Source: Pleomorphomonas sp. JP5 | GTDB lineage: Bacteria > Pseudomonadota > Alphaproteobacteria > Rhizobiales > Pleomorphomonadaceae | Assembly (NCBI RefSeq): GCF_023721815.1 | Contig: NZ_JAMDLI010000021.1 | Coordinates: 1 to 64,000, forward strand | Length of the DNA stretch: 64,000 nucleotides | Direction: 5' to 3' | Shown: in pieces, positions 16,489 through 26,664 of the stretch | How the letters are laid out: every line of letters starts with the position of its first letter | Position numbering within the stretch: the stretch's first letter is position 1 | The notes under the pieces: model-generated | Told to the model about the DNA's origin: nothing | The model's input: only the letters and a program-made list of their open reading frames with translations | The model's database searches: none | Made by a program: the position numbers and the translations under genes

Positions 16489-19400
16489 ATGGCTGGGCGC
16501 GTCTTCACCATTCACCCAGGAGCGCCCTTCCTCGCCACGCTGGCCGAAGCGCTCCTCGATGGCCGTCTGATCGCTGGCCGCGACTATCGGCACAGTCCGC
16601 TCGACCTTGCCGACGTCAGCATCTACCTGCCGACCCGCCGGGCCGGCGCGGCACTCAAGCAGGCATTCCGGGACGCCTTCGGAACCGGCGCGGTGATCTT
16701 GCCGCGCATCCTCTCCATATCCGACGTTCTGGAGGCGGAAGACGACCTCCTGGCACCGGAAGCACTCGATCTGCCGCCGGTCATCGCCGCGACCGAGCGC
16801 CGGCTTATGCTTGCGCGCCTCGTCGCCCACTGGCGTGAACGCGTGGCGAGCGACCAGTTGCTGACACCAGCCGGTCAGCCGGTGGCCGTACCGGGCTCGC
16901 CAGCCGAAGCGCTCAACCTTTCCGCCGACCTTCTCGCACTTCTTGACCAAGCCGAGCTCGAAGGCGTCGACTGGAGCAAGCTCGATGCGCTGGTTCCGGA
17001 CGATTATGCGGCCTGGTGGCAGCTGTCGCTGAATTTTCTCAGGATCGCCATCGAGGCGTTGCCGGCCGCCATCGCCGAGCGCGGCCGTATCGGCGCCGGC
17101 CCCTTTCACCGCGCCATGGTCGAGGCGACCATTGCCCGCTGGCAACGACGGCCTCCGTCCGGCCCGGTGATCATCGCCGGCTCCACCGGTTCGGTACCGA
17201 GCACGGCCGACCTGATGTCCGCCGTGCTGGCGCTTTCCGAAGGCGCGGTGGTGTTGCCGGGCCTCGACGTCGCCGCGCCGGCCGAGACGATCGCCGCCAG
17301 CGTCTTCGATTGTGCCCATCCCGAGCACACCATGAACAAGCTCGTCGAGCGGCTCGGCGTCGAACGGGAGAACATCGGTCTGCTGGGTGAGCCGGTGGCG
17401 GAGATGACCGCCCGCACCGACATTGTCCGGCGGGCCCTTGTACCGGCCGCCGTTACCGATCTCTGGCCGCAGCATGCCGCCGTCCTCGATGCCGACCCCG
17501 AGGGTACCGATGCCGCACTGGCCGGGATTTCCCTCGCCGTTGCCGCCAACGAGGCCGAAGAGGCGCTCGCGGCGGCCATCGCCCTTCGCCAGTGTCTCGA
17601 AAACCCGGATGCGCGTTCGATCCTCGTCACACCCGACCGCACCATCATCCGCCGCGTCGTCGCCGAGCTCGAGCGCTTCGGCATCGAGGTGGAGGACACC
17701 GCCGGCCAACCGCTTCCGCAAACGCCATACGGGCAGCTTGCCCTGCTCCTGGTGGAGGCCGCCGTCGAGGACTTCCCACCGGTGAAGGTGGCGGCGATCC
17801 TTGGTCATCCGGCTGCGCGCTTCGGCTGGGCCGCATCGCGAATCCGCCCGGCTGGTCGCCTGATTGCCCGCAAGGTGCTGCGTGGTCCCCGCCTTTCGGG
17901 TGGTGTTTCCGCGATATCGAATGCCGTGCGGGCGTTGGCCGAGCAGGCCGATGCGAGGGGTGAGAGTACCATCTTGTCGGACGCCGTCGCCCTTGCGGAT
18001 GTCTTCGGCGAAGCCATGGCACCACTTGTCGCCGCAGCAACCCTGTCGGCACCAACTCTCGTCGACTTTATCGGCGCCCTGCGCGAAACGCTTGGTCATG
18101 TCACCCGCCGTACCGAGGATGACCACGACGAACCGGGCCGGGCGGAACGGCAGCTTCTGTCGATTCTCGACGAGCACCTCCGGGCTCCCGATGATGCCGC
18201 GCAGGTGCTCACCCACACAGACTTCGCCCCCGTCCTGAGGGCCCTGATCGGCAATATCCTCGTACTGACGCCAACCCGGAATGCCCGTGTCCTGGCCACC
18301 GGGCCAATCGAAGCACGCCTTCTACCCACCGATCGCCTCGTGCTGGTCGGTCTCGACGAGGGCGTCTTCCCGCCCGTGACCGATACGGGAGCCTGGCTGT
18401 CGCGACCGATGCGCGCCGGTCTCGGCCTCAGTCCGCCTGAAGTACGTATCGGCCTGTCCGCGCACGACTTTTCCTCAGCGCTCGGCACCGTGGACACGGT
18501 GCTGATCCGCTCGGCACGGCGCGGTGGCGCGCCGACGGTTGCCACCCGCTTCCTCCAGCGTCTCACCAGCCTTATCGGTCCGGCACGGACGAAGGCCATG
18601 GAGGCGCGCGGCAATCGCTTCATCGACTGGGCTCGACGGCTCGACGACCGGCCAAACCTGCCCCGCGCCGCCCGCCCCAGCCCTGCTCCGCCAGTTGTGG
18701 CAAGGCCGCGCATGCTGCCGGTCACCGACATCGAAACACTGATCCGCGACCCTTATGCCATCTACGCCAAGCGCATCCTTAAGCTCAGGCCGCTCGACAG
18801 CTTCGGCGAAACGCCCGACTTCGGCACTCGTGGTACCCTCATCCACGATATTCTCGCCAACTTCGCGGCGACCTGGACCGCGCCCTGGGATGAGGCAGCC
18901 GTCGCAGCGCTGATCGAGTTCGGCCGGGGACGCTTCTCCGAGACGCTGGCCGCCCATCCGGACGTCCACGCGCTCTGGTGGCCGCGCTTTCAGGCGTTGG
19001 CCCGTTTCATCGTGCTGGAGTTCGAAGCCAGGCGCGGGCCACTCGCCCGCCATCCGGAGATCGAAGGCAGCATCAAGGTCACCGACGACTTCGCGCTGAC
19101 CGGTCGAGCCGACCGGGTCGACATCGAAGAAGACGGTCGCGTCACCATCATCGACTTCAAGACGGGACGGGCACCGACGGCGGCACAGATCGCAGCGCAG
19201 CTGACGCCACAGTTGCCGCTTGAGGCGGTCATCGCCCGCCATGGCGGCTTCGCACGCCTGGCGAGCCCGCGCGAAGCGGCCGAACTCGTGCATGTCGTCC
19301 TGCGTGGCCTCGAAGGTCGCGACGAGATCGAAAGCTACACTGGTCACGCCCCGCGCGGCGGCGATCCGGTGACGCTGGAGGAGACGATAACCGAGTCGGA

Positions 19401-19554
19401 GGCTCGGCTGCGCGGCCTCGTTCGCGCCTATGCCGATCCCAAGCGGGGCTATCTGTCGCGTGCGCGCCCCTTCCGCAAGACCGATCGCGGCGACTACGAC
19501 CATCTTGCCCGGGTCAGCGAGTGGAGCATCGAGGACGACGGAGGCGAGGAATGA
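16489..19554 (+). CDS. addB: Double-strand break repair protein AddB (alphaproteobacterial type)
   Basis: This 1021-residue subunit of the AddAB helicase-nuclease resects double-strand breaks for RecA-dependent repair. It has the alphaproteobacterial AddB start (FTIHPGAPFLATLAEALL), an inactive helicase-like middle and a C-terminal RecB-type nuclease domain with DFALTGRADRVDI and IIDFKTGRAPT, giving the catalytic Asp and Lys. ATG at 16489 follows the murU stop closely. Its end overlaps the start of addA (ATGA), so the two subunits are coupled. Confidence 0.93.
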   Translation: MAGRVFTIHPGAPFLATLAEALLDGRLIAGRDYRHSPLDLADVSIYLPTRRAGAALKQAFRDAFGTGAVILPRILSISDVLEAEDDLLAPEALDLPPVIAATERRLMLARLVAHWRERVASDQLLTPAGQPVAVPGSPAEALNLSADLLALLDQAELEGVDWSKLDALVPDDYAAWWQLSLNFLRIAIEALPAAIAERGRIGAGPFHRAMVEATIARWQRRPPSGPVIIAGSTGSVPSTADLMSAVLALSEGAVVLPGLDVAAPAETIAASVFDCAHPEHTMNKLVERLGVERENIGLLGEPVAEMTARTDIVRRALVPAAVTDLWPQHAAVLDADPEGTDAALAGISLAVAANEAEEALAAAIALRQCLENPDARSILVTPDRTIIRRVVAELERFGIEVEDTAGQPLPQTPYGQLALLLVEAAVEDFPPVKVAAILGHPAARFGWAASRIRPAGRLIARKVLRGPRLSGGVSAISNAVRALAEQADARGESTILSDAVALADVFGEAMAPLVAAATLSAPTLVDFIGALRETLGHVTRRTEDDHDEPGRAERQLLSILDEHLRAPDDAAQVLTHTDFAPVLRALIGNILVLTPTRNARVLATGPIEARLLPTDRLVLVGLDEGVFPPVTDTGAWLSRPMRAGLGLSPPEVRIGLSAHDFSSALGTVDTVLIRSARRGGAPTVATRFLQRLTSLIGPARTKAMEARGNRFIDWARRLDDRPNLPRAARPSPAPPVVARPRMLPVTDIETLIRDPYAIYAKRILKLRPLDSFGETPDFGTRGTLIHDILANFAATWTAPWDEAAVAALIEFGRGRFSETLAAHPDVHALWWPRFQALARFIVLEFEARRGPLARHPEIEGSIKVTDDFALTGRADRVDIEEDGRVTIIDFKTGRAPTAAQIAAQLTPQLPLEAVIARHGGFARLASPREAAELVHVVLRGLEGRDEIESYTGHAPRGGDPVTLEETITESEARLRGLVRAYADPKRGYLSRARPFRKTDRGDYDHLARVSEWSIEDDGGEE

Positions 19555-22500
19555 AAATCCCGACCGCAACCCGTCAAACGCAGCTTCTCGCCACCGATCC
19601 CAAGGCCTCCGCCTTCGTGTCGGCCAACGCGGGGTCCGGAAAGACGTGGGTGCTGACGCGACGGGTGATCCGCCTGCTGCTCGACGGCGTCGATCCCGGT
19701 CGCATCCTCTGTCTCACCTTCACCAAGGCGGCAGCGGCCGAAATGTCCGGTCGCATCTTCGACGAGCTCGGCCGCTGGGCTGGTCTTGCCGACGACGACC
19801 TGATCGGCGTTCTGTCCGAGCTTGAGGGAAAGCCGGTGCAGCCGGAGCGTCTGGCGCCCGCACGGCGGCTGTTCGCACGGGCCATCGAAACGCCGGGCGG
19901 CCTGAAGATCCAGACCATCCATGCGTTCGCCGAGGCCTTGTTGCAGCGCTTCCCGCTGGAAGCGGGGCTCGATGGTCGTTTCCGCGTACTCGACGACGCC
20001 CGTGCCGCCGACCTCTACGCCGAGGCGCGAACCGAGCTTCTTACCACCTGCACAACCCATCCCGACAGTCCCGAGGGACGCGCGCTGTCCGAGCTGGTGG
20101 CGATCGCCGGCGACGAAGCGCTCGATCGCGCTCTGTCCGCCGTCGTCGCGGCTCGCGACGAGCTCTCCGCCTTCTTCGATGGCACGGCGTCGGTCGATGA
20201 CGCGCTGGCCGCATTGCCGCAGGCACTTGGTGCGCCGGCCGGGGCAACCCGCGAGACGCTTGTCGGGGAAATGGCAACGTCGCCCGCGTTCTCGGATCAG
20301 TTTCTAAGTCGGCTCATCGATATTCTGGACGTGTCGAAGTCGAAGTCCATGAAGACGCTCGGCGAGGGGTTCCGTACGGCGCTGGCAGCCGCCGACGCCG
20401 AAGCGCGCCGTCCGCTTTGGCGCGCGCTGTTCCTGACAGCCAAGAACGAGCCGCGCAAACGCCCGTTCACCAAGGACGTCCTCGACGCGCTGCCGGAGGC
20501 GAGCGAGCGTTTCGAAGAGGAAGCAGAACGACTCATCGGCCTGGAACGAGCGCTGTCGGCGACGCTGTGGGGAACGCGCAGCGCCGCTCTCCTTCGCCTT
20601 GCCGACCGTATGATCGGTCTCATGGAAGCCAAGAAGGCGCGGCTCGGTCTCCTCGACTTCGACGACCTGATCGAGCGGGCCGCCGCTCTCCTGTCGCATT
20701 CGGACGCGACAGAATGGGTGCAATACAAGCTCGATGAGGGCCTCGACCACGTGCTTGTCGACGAGGCGCAGGACACCTCGCCGCGCCAGTGGCAGATCGT
20801 CGAGGCGCTTACCGGCGAATTCTCAGCCGGCGAAGGAGCCAGATCGGACCGCCGACGCACCGTCTTCGCGGTCGGCGACGAGAAGCAGTCGATCTACTCC
20901 TTTCAGGGCGCGGCGCCTCATCTGTTCGGTCTGACGCGCAAGACGCTGGGGCGACGCCTTGCCGACGCCGGGCTGCCGGTCCACGATCTCCGCCTGACCC
21001 TGTCCTTCCGGTCGACGGCAGCCGTAGTCGGCGCAGTCGATGCCGTGTTCCGGAATCCGGCGGCGCATGCCGGCCTTTCCACCGATCCCGGCCCGACCGT
21101 CCACGAGACGGTACGCGGCCACGAGCCAGGGCTTGTCGAGCTTTGGCCGGCCGTCGAGAAACTGCCGACGCCTCCACCCGGAAACTGGGAAGACCCGGTC
21201 GACGCAACCGCCGCCGCGAGCCCGGCCGTGCGCCTCGCCGCCCGCGTCGCCGAGGAGGTGGCTGGATGGCTGCGCTCGGGCGTTCGCATCGCCGCCACTG
21301 GCGCGCCGATCCGGCCCGGCGACATCCTGGTGCTCGTCCGCAAGCGCGGCGCTTTCGTCGAGGCGGTCAACCGGGCCCTAAAGCAGCGGGGCGTGGCGGT
21401 GGCCGGCGCCGACCGGCTCGACGTGGTCGGACACATCGTAACTCAGGATCTGCTGGCCGCCGTTCGCGTCGCGCTCCTGCCCGAGGACGACCTGACGCTC
21501 GCCACCGTCGCCAAGTCGCCGCTCATTGGTCTTTCGGAAGAGGCGCTGTTCCGTCTCGCCCACGGGCGACCCGGTCGTCTCTGGGACGCTGTCCGGCGAC
21601 AGGCGGCCGACGGGGATGCCGACGCGGAACGGCTGCGCGCCATCGTCGCGCTCTGGATGAGCCGGGCTGATCGGAGCGAACCTTTCGTGTTCCTGTCACG
21701 GCTGGTCGGACCAGATGGCGGTCGGGCTGCCTATCGTGCCCGCTTCGGCCGCGAGGCCGATGAGGTTATCGACGAGCTGCTGACGCTCGCGCTGGCCTAC
21801 GAAGGCGAGGAGACGGCCGGGCTCAACGGCTTTGTCGACCGGCTCGCCAAGGGAGGGGAGTTGATCCGCCGCGAGCTCGACGCCGAACGTGACGAAGTTC
21901 GCGTCATGACAGTGCACGGCTCGAAGGGACTGGAGGCGCCGATCGTGTTCCTGATCGATCCCGGCGACAAGCCAGCCAGCGAGAAGAACCTGCCCGACAT
22001 TCTTGCGGTAAGCGATGGTCCCAACCCGCCGATCGTCTGGCGGCAGGCAGGCGCCTTCCGCCCGATGCCCGTGGAGACGGCGGCGACGGCCTTCATCACC
22101 GCCCAGGAAGAGGAATACAAACGGCTGCTCTATGTCGGACTGACACGCGCCCGGGACCGACTGATCGTCGCCGGCATCAAGGGCGCCGAGGAAGGCGCCG
22201 ACCGTCGTTGGCACGGCCTTGTCGAGGCGGCGCTCCGAACCGAAGCCGAGACGGTGAAGGACAGTGATGGCACCGTCATCGCCTGGCGCTGGCATGCGCC
22301 TGACGAAGCTTCCCCTGCGCCACCTCAGCCGGCCAGAGCGAGCGCCGACGCGCCCATGCCGTTGCCAGACTGGCTGACCCGCAAGGTTACGGATGGTGCT
22401 CCGGCGGCAACCGAGATCGCTCCATCACGCGCCGCCAGGGCAAGCCAGAATGGCGCGCCGGGGGACACCTTCGATCCGGCCGCTGCGGCCCGGGGAACCT

Positions 22501-23048
22501 TGCTGCATCGCCTCTTCGAGCTTTTGCCCGACATAGAGCCACCCGGCCGCGCCGGCGCGGCCGACAGCTACCTCACCCGCCTCTTTCCAGACCTATCCGA
22601 CAGCGACCGCAACACGTTGGTCGAGAGCACCGTTGCTCTGATGGCCCGACCGGATCTCGCGCGGCTGTTTTCCCCTGACGCGCGCGCCGAAGCGGTGATC
22701 GCCGGCAGCATCGCAACGCCGGGAGGCCGATCGATCTCCGTAAGCGGCAGCGTCGATCGACTGCTGGTCGAGCCGGACACCGTGACGATCGTCGACTACA
22801 AGACGGCGGCGCGTCCTCCGCGCACCGTTCCCGAGAAATATGTGCTGCAGCTCGCCCTCTATCGCGCGGTACTCATGCGCCTCTGGCCCGATCGATTGGT
22901 GCGTGCGGCGATTCTCTGGACTGCGACCGCGCGGTTCGACGAGGTTGCGACAACGACTCTGGACGCTGTGCTCGCAACATATCTCGAAAGCGTGGACGGC
23001 GGTGCGGAGTCCATTGATCACGAATACGAAATCGACGACCGCCCCTGA
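19551..23048 (+). CDS. addA: Double-strand break repair helicase-nuclease AddA
   Basis: This 1165-residue UvrD-like helicase has Walker A SANAGSGKTWVLTRR near residue 23, the helicase motif LVDEAQDTSPRQW near residue 402, motif IV/V segments (LTLSFRST, MTVHGSKGLEAP, LLYVGLTRARDRL) and a C-terminal nuclease centre TIVDYKTAAR near residue 1080. ATG at 19551 overlaps the addB stop and has GAGGCGAGGA just upstream. It partners with AddB. A separate promoter and thioredoxin follow. Confidence 0.95.
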   Translation: MKIPTATRQTQLLATDPKASAFVSANAGSGKTWVLTRRVIRLLLDGVDPGRILCLTFTKAAAAEMSGRIFDELGRWAGLADDDLIGVLSELEGKPVQPERLAPARRLFARAIETPGGLKIQTIHAFAEALLQRFPLEAGLDGRFRVLDDARAADLYAEARTELLTTCTTHPDSPEGRALSELVAIAGDEALDRALSAVVAARDELSAFFDGTASVDDALAALPQALGAPAGATRETLVGEMATSPAFSDQFLSRLIDILDVSKSKSMKTLGEGFRTALAAADAEARRPLWRALFLTAKNEPRKRPFTKDVLDALPEASERFEEEAERLIGLERALSATLWGTRSAALLRLADRMIGLMEAKKARLGLLDFDDLIERAAALLSHSDATEWVQYKLDEGLDHVLVDEAQDTSPRQWQIVEALTGEFSAGEGARSDRRRTVFAVGDEKQSIYSFQGAAPHLFGLTRKTLGRRLADAGLPVHDLRLTLSFRSTAAVVGAVDAVFRNPAAHAGLSTDPGPTVHETVRGHEPGLVELWPAVEKLPTPPPGNWEDPVDATAAASPAVRLAARVAEEVAGWLRSGVRIAATGAPIRPGDILVLVRKRGAFVEAVNRALKQRGVAVAGADRLDVVGHIVTQDLLAAVRVALLPEDDLTLATVAKSPLIGLSEEALFRLAHGRPGRLWDAVRRQAADGDADAERLRAIVALWMSRADRSEPFVFLSRLVGPDGGRAAYRARFGREADEVIDELLTLALAYEGEETAGLNGFVDRLAKGGELIRRELDAERDEVRVMTVHGSKGLEAPIVFLIDPGDKPASEKNLPDILAVSDGPNPPIVWRQAGAFRPMPVETAATAFITAQEEEYKRLLYVGLTRARDRLIVAGIKGAEEGADRRWHGLVEAALRTEAETVKDSDGTVIAWRWHAPDEASPAPPQPARASADAPMPLPDWLTRKVTDGAPAATEIAPSRAARASQNGAPGDTFDPAAAARGTLLHRLFELLPDIEPPGRAGAADSYLTRLFPDLSDSDRNTLVESTVALMARPDLARLFSPDARAEAVIAGSIATPGGRSISVSGSVDRLLVEPDTVTIVDYKTAARPPRTVPEKYVLQLALYRAVLMRLWPDRLVRAAILWTATARFDEVATTTLDAVLATYLESVDGGAESIDHEYEIDDRP

Positions 23049-23147
23049 AGCAAGAATTCGTTGACGAGTCGGCTCAAAGCATTGTTTTGACGGAGATCTT
23101 CTTTCAGGAGGCTCAACGGGGCATCGCTCCCCCTGCTTCAGCCCTGC

Positions 23148-23176
23148 TTGACGCTGCGGGGTCCGCTCCTTAGCTT
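23148..23176 (+). promoter_or_regulatory. Candidate sigma-70-type promoter for trxA
   Basis: TTGACG at 23148-23153 and TAGCTT at 23171-23176 are 17 bp apart, about 60 nt before the thioredoxin ATG. The -10 is weak. The 191-nt gap after addA makes a separate promoter likely. Confidence 0.4.
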
Positions 23177-23239
23177 TCCGACAACAGGCGCGGCCCGACG
23201 ATGAGTCGGCGCCGCGTCGTCCATCTCGCGAGGTCCGCC

Positions 23240-23560
23240 ATGTCGACCAAGAAAGTCACCGATCAGTCGTTCCCAACCGACGTGCTTGCCTCGTCGACGC
23301 CCGTTCTCGTCGATTTCTGGGCCGAGTGGTGCGGCCCCTGCCGCATGATCGCTCCGGCACTCGAAGAGATCGCCGGCGAGCTCGACGGCAAGATCACCAT
23401 TGCCAAGCTCAACGTCGATGAGAACGGCAATACGGCAATGAAGTACGGTGTCCGCTCGATCCCGACGCTGATCATCTTCAAGGATGGCGAGCCTGCCGCC
23501 ATGAAGGTCGGCGCGGCGCCGAAGAGCGACCTCGCCGCCTGGATCAAGGCTGCGATCTGA
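23240..23560 (+). CDS. trxA: Thioredoxin
   Basis: This is a 106-residue cytoplasmic thioredoxin with active site WCGPC in [14 protein letters not shown] and cis-proline region [13 protein letters not shown]. It has no signal peptide. ATG at 23240 gives the standard thioredoxin length; an upstream in-frame start would add 13 basic residues not seen in the family. The addA-trxA order is common in Hyphomicrobiales. It ends at a strong bidirectional terminator. Confidence 0.96.
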   Translation: MSTKKVTDQSFPTDVLASSTPVLVDFWAEWCGPCRMIAPALEEIAGELDGKITIAKLNVDENGNTAMKYGVRSIPTLIIFKDGEPAAMKVGAAPKSDLAAWIKAAI

Positions 23561-23578
23561 CGACCTATCATCATGATA

Positions 23579-23619
23579 CAAAAAACCCCGGTTCCGCGAG
23601 GCGAAACCGGGTTTTTTTG
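23579..23619. terminator. Bidirectional terminator between trxA and the feo operon
   Basis: CCCGGTT at 23587-23593 pairs with AACCGGG at 23605-23611. A-run at 23580-23585 and T-run at 23612-23618 flank the stem, so it can end trxA rightward and the feo operon leftward. Confidence 0.9.
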
Positions 23620-23632
23620 TTTGGCAGGCTTT

Positions 23633-23878
23633 TCAGCTGGCCAGCTTGATGTCCCCGATCCACTCGAAGATTTCTTCGGCCTTGCAGGAGCAGCCGCAGG
23701 AGCCTGCCCTCGAGCAAGTGGCACCAGCGGCCAGAGGGCGCACCTTGCCCTTGGCAACCCAGAGATCCAGCACGGCGCGGACGGCGTCCTCGCCTGCATC
23801 GAAGTGCACCGCGACGTCGGTGAGGGACGCGTTGCCCCGCTCCTTCAGATAGTCACGAACGGTGGAGGGCGTCATCAT
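23633..23878 (-). CDS. FeoC-like winged-helix protein with cysteine cluster
   Basis: This 81-residue protein starts with a winged-helix segment (STVRDYLKERGNASLTDVAVHF). It carries a C-terminal loop CSRAGSCGCSC with four cysteines (C-x5-C-x-C-x-C). FeoC proteins have this layout: the fold sits with FeoB in the cytoplasm and the cysteines may bind an iron-sulfur cluster sensing iron or oxygen. The gene begins 6 nt after feoB. GGAG lies 8 nt before ATG at 23878. Sequence similarity among FeoC proteins is low, so context carries much of the call. Confidence 0.75.
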   Translation of the reverse strand: MMTPSTVRDYLKERGNASLTDVAVHFDAGEDAVRAVLDLWVAKGKVRPLAAGATCSRAGSCGCSCKAEEIFEWIGDIKLAS

Positions 23879-23883
23879 GGGCG

Positions 23884-26289
23884 TCACTCCGCCGGCTGGG
23901 CGGCGAGCGAACGCCCCCGCGCCCGACCCGCCATCCACATGGCAGCGATGCCCGCTGCGAAGATGATGGCGGTCGCCAGCAACCAGCGGGTAGAGCTGGC
24001 CGGATGGTCGGCAAACGTCGCCGCCTGATAGAATGACACGGCGGCGAGATAGCCGATGGCAGTCGTCCAGATGGTCGCGAAGGCCGTCCACTTGCCGCCG
24101 ATCTCGTGACGCATGGCGCCGAGGGCGGCGACACACGGCGTGTAGAGCAGGATCAGCAGCATGTAGGAGAAAGCCGCGGCGGTTCCGCCGAAGTGCGACT
24201 GCATGGCGCCGAACACCGAACCGTCGACCTCGAGCTCCTGAGCAGCGGCCGCGCTGTCGTCCACGTAGCCGACGTTAATCCCGAGCGGATCCACGATGCT
24301 ACCGCCAAGCGCGCCCAGGTTCTCGGGGATGGTCGCGAGCGCGCCGAGAAGCTTGCCGCCGAGGCCGGGCTCTTCCTCAACGGTAGTAGCGCCTTCGACC
24401 ACGGAGTTAGCACTGCCATCCGTGCCGACTTGCTCGTAGAGAGCATTCAGCGTGCCGATCACCGCCTCCTTGGCGAAGATACCCGTGAACAGGCCAACGG
24501 CGGCAGGCCAGTTGTCCCGCGTCACGCCCATCGGCTCGAACACCGGCACCAGCTCCTGGCTGACGACTGCCAGCACGCTGCCACGCGTGTTGTCCCGGTC
24601 CACGCTGCCATCGGTGCCGATCGCAGACAGGAAAGACAGCACCATGACGATCGGCACGATGACCTGACCGGCGCGCAGGATGAACTCGCGCAGACGCTGC
24701 CAGGCCTGGGCGACGACCGACCGGATGGTGGGAATGTGATAAGGCGGCAGCTCCATGACGAAGCGGGTCGGCTCACCGTCAAGCAGCGTCGATTTCAGAA
24801 CGAGGCCGGTGAGCACGGCAAAGGCGAGACCGACGATATAGAGACCGAACACGATGTTTTGGCCGCTCACCGGGAAGAAGGCGGCGGCGAACAGCGCGAA
24901 CACCGGAAGGCGAGCGCCGCAGGACATGAAGGGCGCCATCAGCGACGTCATGATGCGGTCACGACGGCTTTCGAGGGTACGCGTCGCCATGATGGCCGGC
25001 ACGTTGCAGCCGAACCCGACGATCAGCGGGACGAAGGATTTGCCCGGCAGGCCGATCGCCCGCATGGCGCGATCCATGACGAAGGCCGCGCGGGCCATGT
25101 AGCCGGAGTCCTCGAGGAAGGACAGGAACAGGAACAGGCAGGCGATGATCGGCACGAATGTCGATACGGTCTGGATGCCCGAGCCGAAGCCGACCAGAGC
25201 CGCCTCGACGATCGGCGGAGTTCCGAGGGCGGCCAGCAACTCGCCGAGACCATCGACGAAAACGGCGCCAAATGCCTGATCGAAGAAGTCGATGAAGGCT
25301 CCGCCCACCGAGATGGTGAACAGGAACATCAGATACATGGCGAGCAGGAAGATCGGGACGCCCAGGACGCGATTGAGAACGACGCGGTCGATCATCTGCG
25401 ACAGCGACGCGGATAGCCGCTGCGTGCGCCGGAAGACGCCGGCCATCAGTTCGCCGATGAAGCGATAACGGCCGTCGGCGATGACGATGTCGGCATCCTC
25501 GCCGGTCGCCGCTTCGATGGCGGCGCGGGCCTTGGCGACGTCGGCGGCCAAACTCGGGCCGGCAATGGTTTCGGCGAGAGTATCGCCTTCGATCAGCTTG
25601 AGCGCCACCCAATCCGGATCGGCCTTTGCCGCGCGCGCGGCATCTGCGACGAGGGGCGCCAGGGTGGAGATGGCCGCGACGACGGCCGGGTCCTGCTCGG
25701 GCCGGGCAATCGGCCTTGCTCCAGCGCGGGTCGCATCGATGATCGCCGCCTTGATGGCGCGACGGCGACCATGATGGCCGTGGTGATGACCGTGATGGTG
25801 GGCGTGCTCGTGACGACCGAGCCCACGTGTCGCAATCGTCGGGATGACAGGACATCCGAGCCGTTTCGACAACTCGTCGATGTCGATCTCCACGCCGTCC
25901 GCCTTCGCCATGTCCATCATGTTGAGGACGACGAGCATCGGCACGCCGAGTTCGATCAGCTGTGTGGTGAGGTAGAGATTCCGCTCGAGATTGGACGCAT
26001 CGACGATGTTGAGAACGAGATCGGCCTCGCCGGACATCACGAAATCGCGCGCCACCCGCTCATCCTGCGAACCGGCGTCGGCACTGCCGATCAGGTAAAC
26101 GCCCGGCAGATCGACCACATCCACCGACTGGCCTTCGTAGGCGAAGCGCCCAACGCGCTTCTCGACGGTGACGCCGGGCCAGTTGCCGACCTTCTGCGTT
26201 GCACCGGTCAAGGCGTTGAACAGGGTGGACTTGCCGCAATTGGGGTTGCCCACGACGGCGACGACGAGGGATTTTTCCGCGATCATCAT
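23884..26289 (-). CDS. feoB: Ferrous iron transporter FeoB
   Basis: This 801-residue inner-membrane Fe(II) uptake protein has an N-terminal G domain with G1 GNPNCGKST near residue 14, G2 and switch region VGNWPGVTVEKR and G3 DLPGVY. A GDI-like helical domain and two Gate/Nucleoside-recognition membrane domains follow (e.g. GFGCNVPAIMATRTLESRRDR). Between G domain and GDI there is a His-rich stretch at residues 160-173 with ten His in fourteen residues. The ATG overlaps the feoA stop; ATG at 26286 is one codon later. It is expected to work with FeoA and the FeoC-like protein. Confidence 0.96.
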   Translation of the reverse strand: MMIAEKSLVVAVVGNPNCGKSTLFNALTGATQKVGNWPGVTVEKRVGRFAYEGQSVDVVDLPGVYLIGSADAGSQDERVARDFVMSGEADLVLNIVDASNLERNLYLTTQLIELGVPMLVVLNMMDMAKADGVEIDIDELSKRLGCPVIPTIATRGLGRHEHAHHHGHHHGHHGRRRAIKAAIIDATRAGARPIARPEQDPAVVAAISTLAPLVADAARAAKADPDWVALKLIEGDTLAETIAGPSLAADVAKARAAIEAATGEDADIVIADGRYRFIGELMAGVFRRTQRLSASLSQMIDRVVLNRVLGVPIFLLAMYLMFLFTISVGGAFIDFFDQAFGAVFVDGLGELLAALGTPPIVEAALVGFGSGIQTVSTFVPIIACLFLFLSFLEDSGYMARAAFVMDRAMRAIGLPGKSFVPLIVGFGCNVPAIMATRTLESRRDRIMTSLMAPFMSCGARLPVFALFAAAFFPVSGQNIVFGLYIVGLAFAVLTGLVLKSTLLDGEPTRFVMELPPYHIPTIRSVVAQAWQRLREFILRAGQVIVPIVMVLSFLSAIGTDGSVDRDNTRGSVLAVVSQELVPVFEPMGVTRDNWPAAVGLFTGIFAKEAVIGTLNALYEQVGTDGSANSVVEGATTVEEEPGLGGKLLGALATIPENLGALGGSIVDPLGINVGYVDDSAAAAQELEVDGSVFGAMQSHFGGTAAAFSYMLLILLYTPCVAALGAMRHEIGGKWTAFATIWTTAIGYLAAVSFYQAATFADHPASSTRWLLATAIIFAAGIAAMWMAGRARGRSLAAQPAE

Positions 26290-26519
26290 ACGGCCTCCAG
26301 TTCGAGGATGGCCGCTTCGGACTTGCGAAGGGTCAGCGTGAAGTTGCGAACGGAGATTTCGATCGGGTCGCCAAGCGGCGCCTTGCGTCGGACTTCCAGC
26401 ACGGCGCCAGGGGTCAACCCCATGGCGAGCAGGCGCTGTCGGTAACCACGATCACCGGCAACTAGGCCCGTGACGCGGGCGCTGTCGCCCGGCTTCATGG
26501 TTTCGATCGAAAGTCCCAT
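26286..26519 (-). CDS. feoA: Ferrous iron transport protein FeoA
   Basis: This is a 77-residue SH3-like cytoplasmic partner of FeoB. Visible family features are the MKPGDSARVTGL start, GYRQRLLAMGLTPGAVLEV and a DPIEISVRNFTLTLRKSEA end. ATG at 26519 was chosen because GGAG lies 8 nt upstream and the length matches FeoA. An upstream ATG at 26579 would add 20 residues. Its stop overlaps the feoB start. Confidence 0.92.
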   Translation of the reverse strand: MGLSIETMKPGDSARVTGLVAGDRGYRQRLLAMGLTPGAVLEVRRKAPLGDPIEISVRNFTLTLRKSEAAILELEAV

Positions 26520-26596
26520 CTTGCGCACTCCGCCCAGTGGAGCGCCCGGCCGGATGATCCCGACCGGCAGCATCGACACTGCAACTCACTCTCAAC

Positions 26597-26626
26597 TGTA
26601 TATGTCTTCGTGCAGATGCCTCTCAA
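26597..26626 (-). promoter_or_regulatory. Candidate promoter of the feo operon
   Basis: On the minus strand TTGAGA (26626-26621) and TATACA (26602-26597) are spaced 18 bp, about 80 nt before the FeoA ATG. No clear Fur, RirA, Irr or FNR box was found next to it. Confidence 0.4.
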
Positions 26627-26664
26627 TTCGTATTCGACCTTAGGCTTAACGAATCTCACGGAGG

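Noticed and set aside
15757-18216. An 819-codon minus-strand frame over murU and addB
   Set aside because: Antisense shadow of well-supported genes; no recognisable domain.
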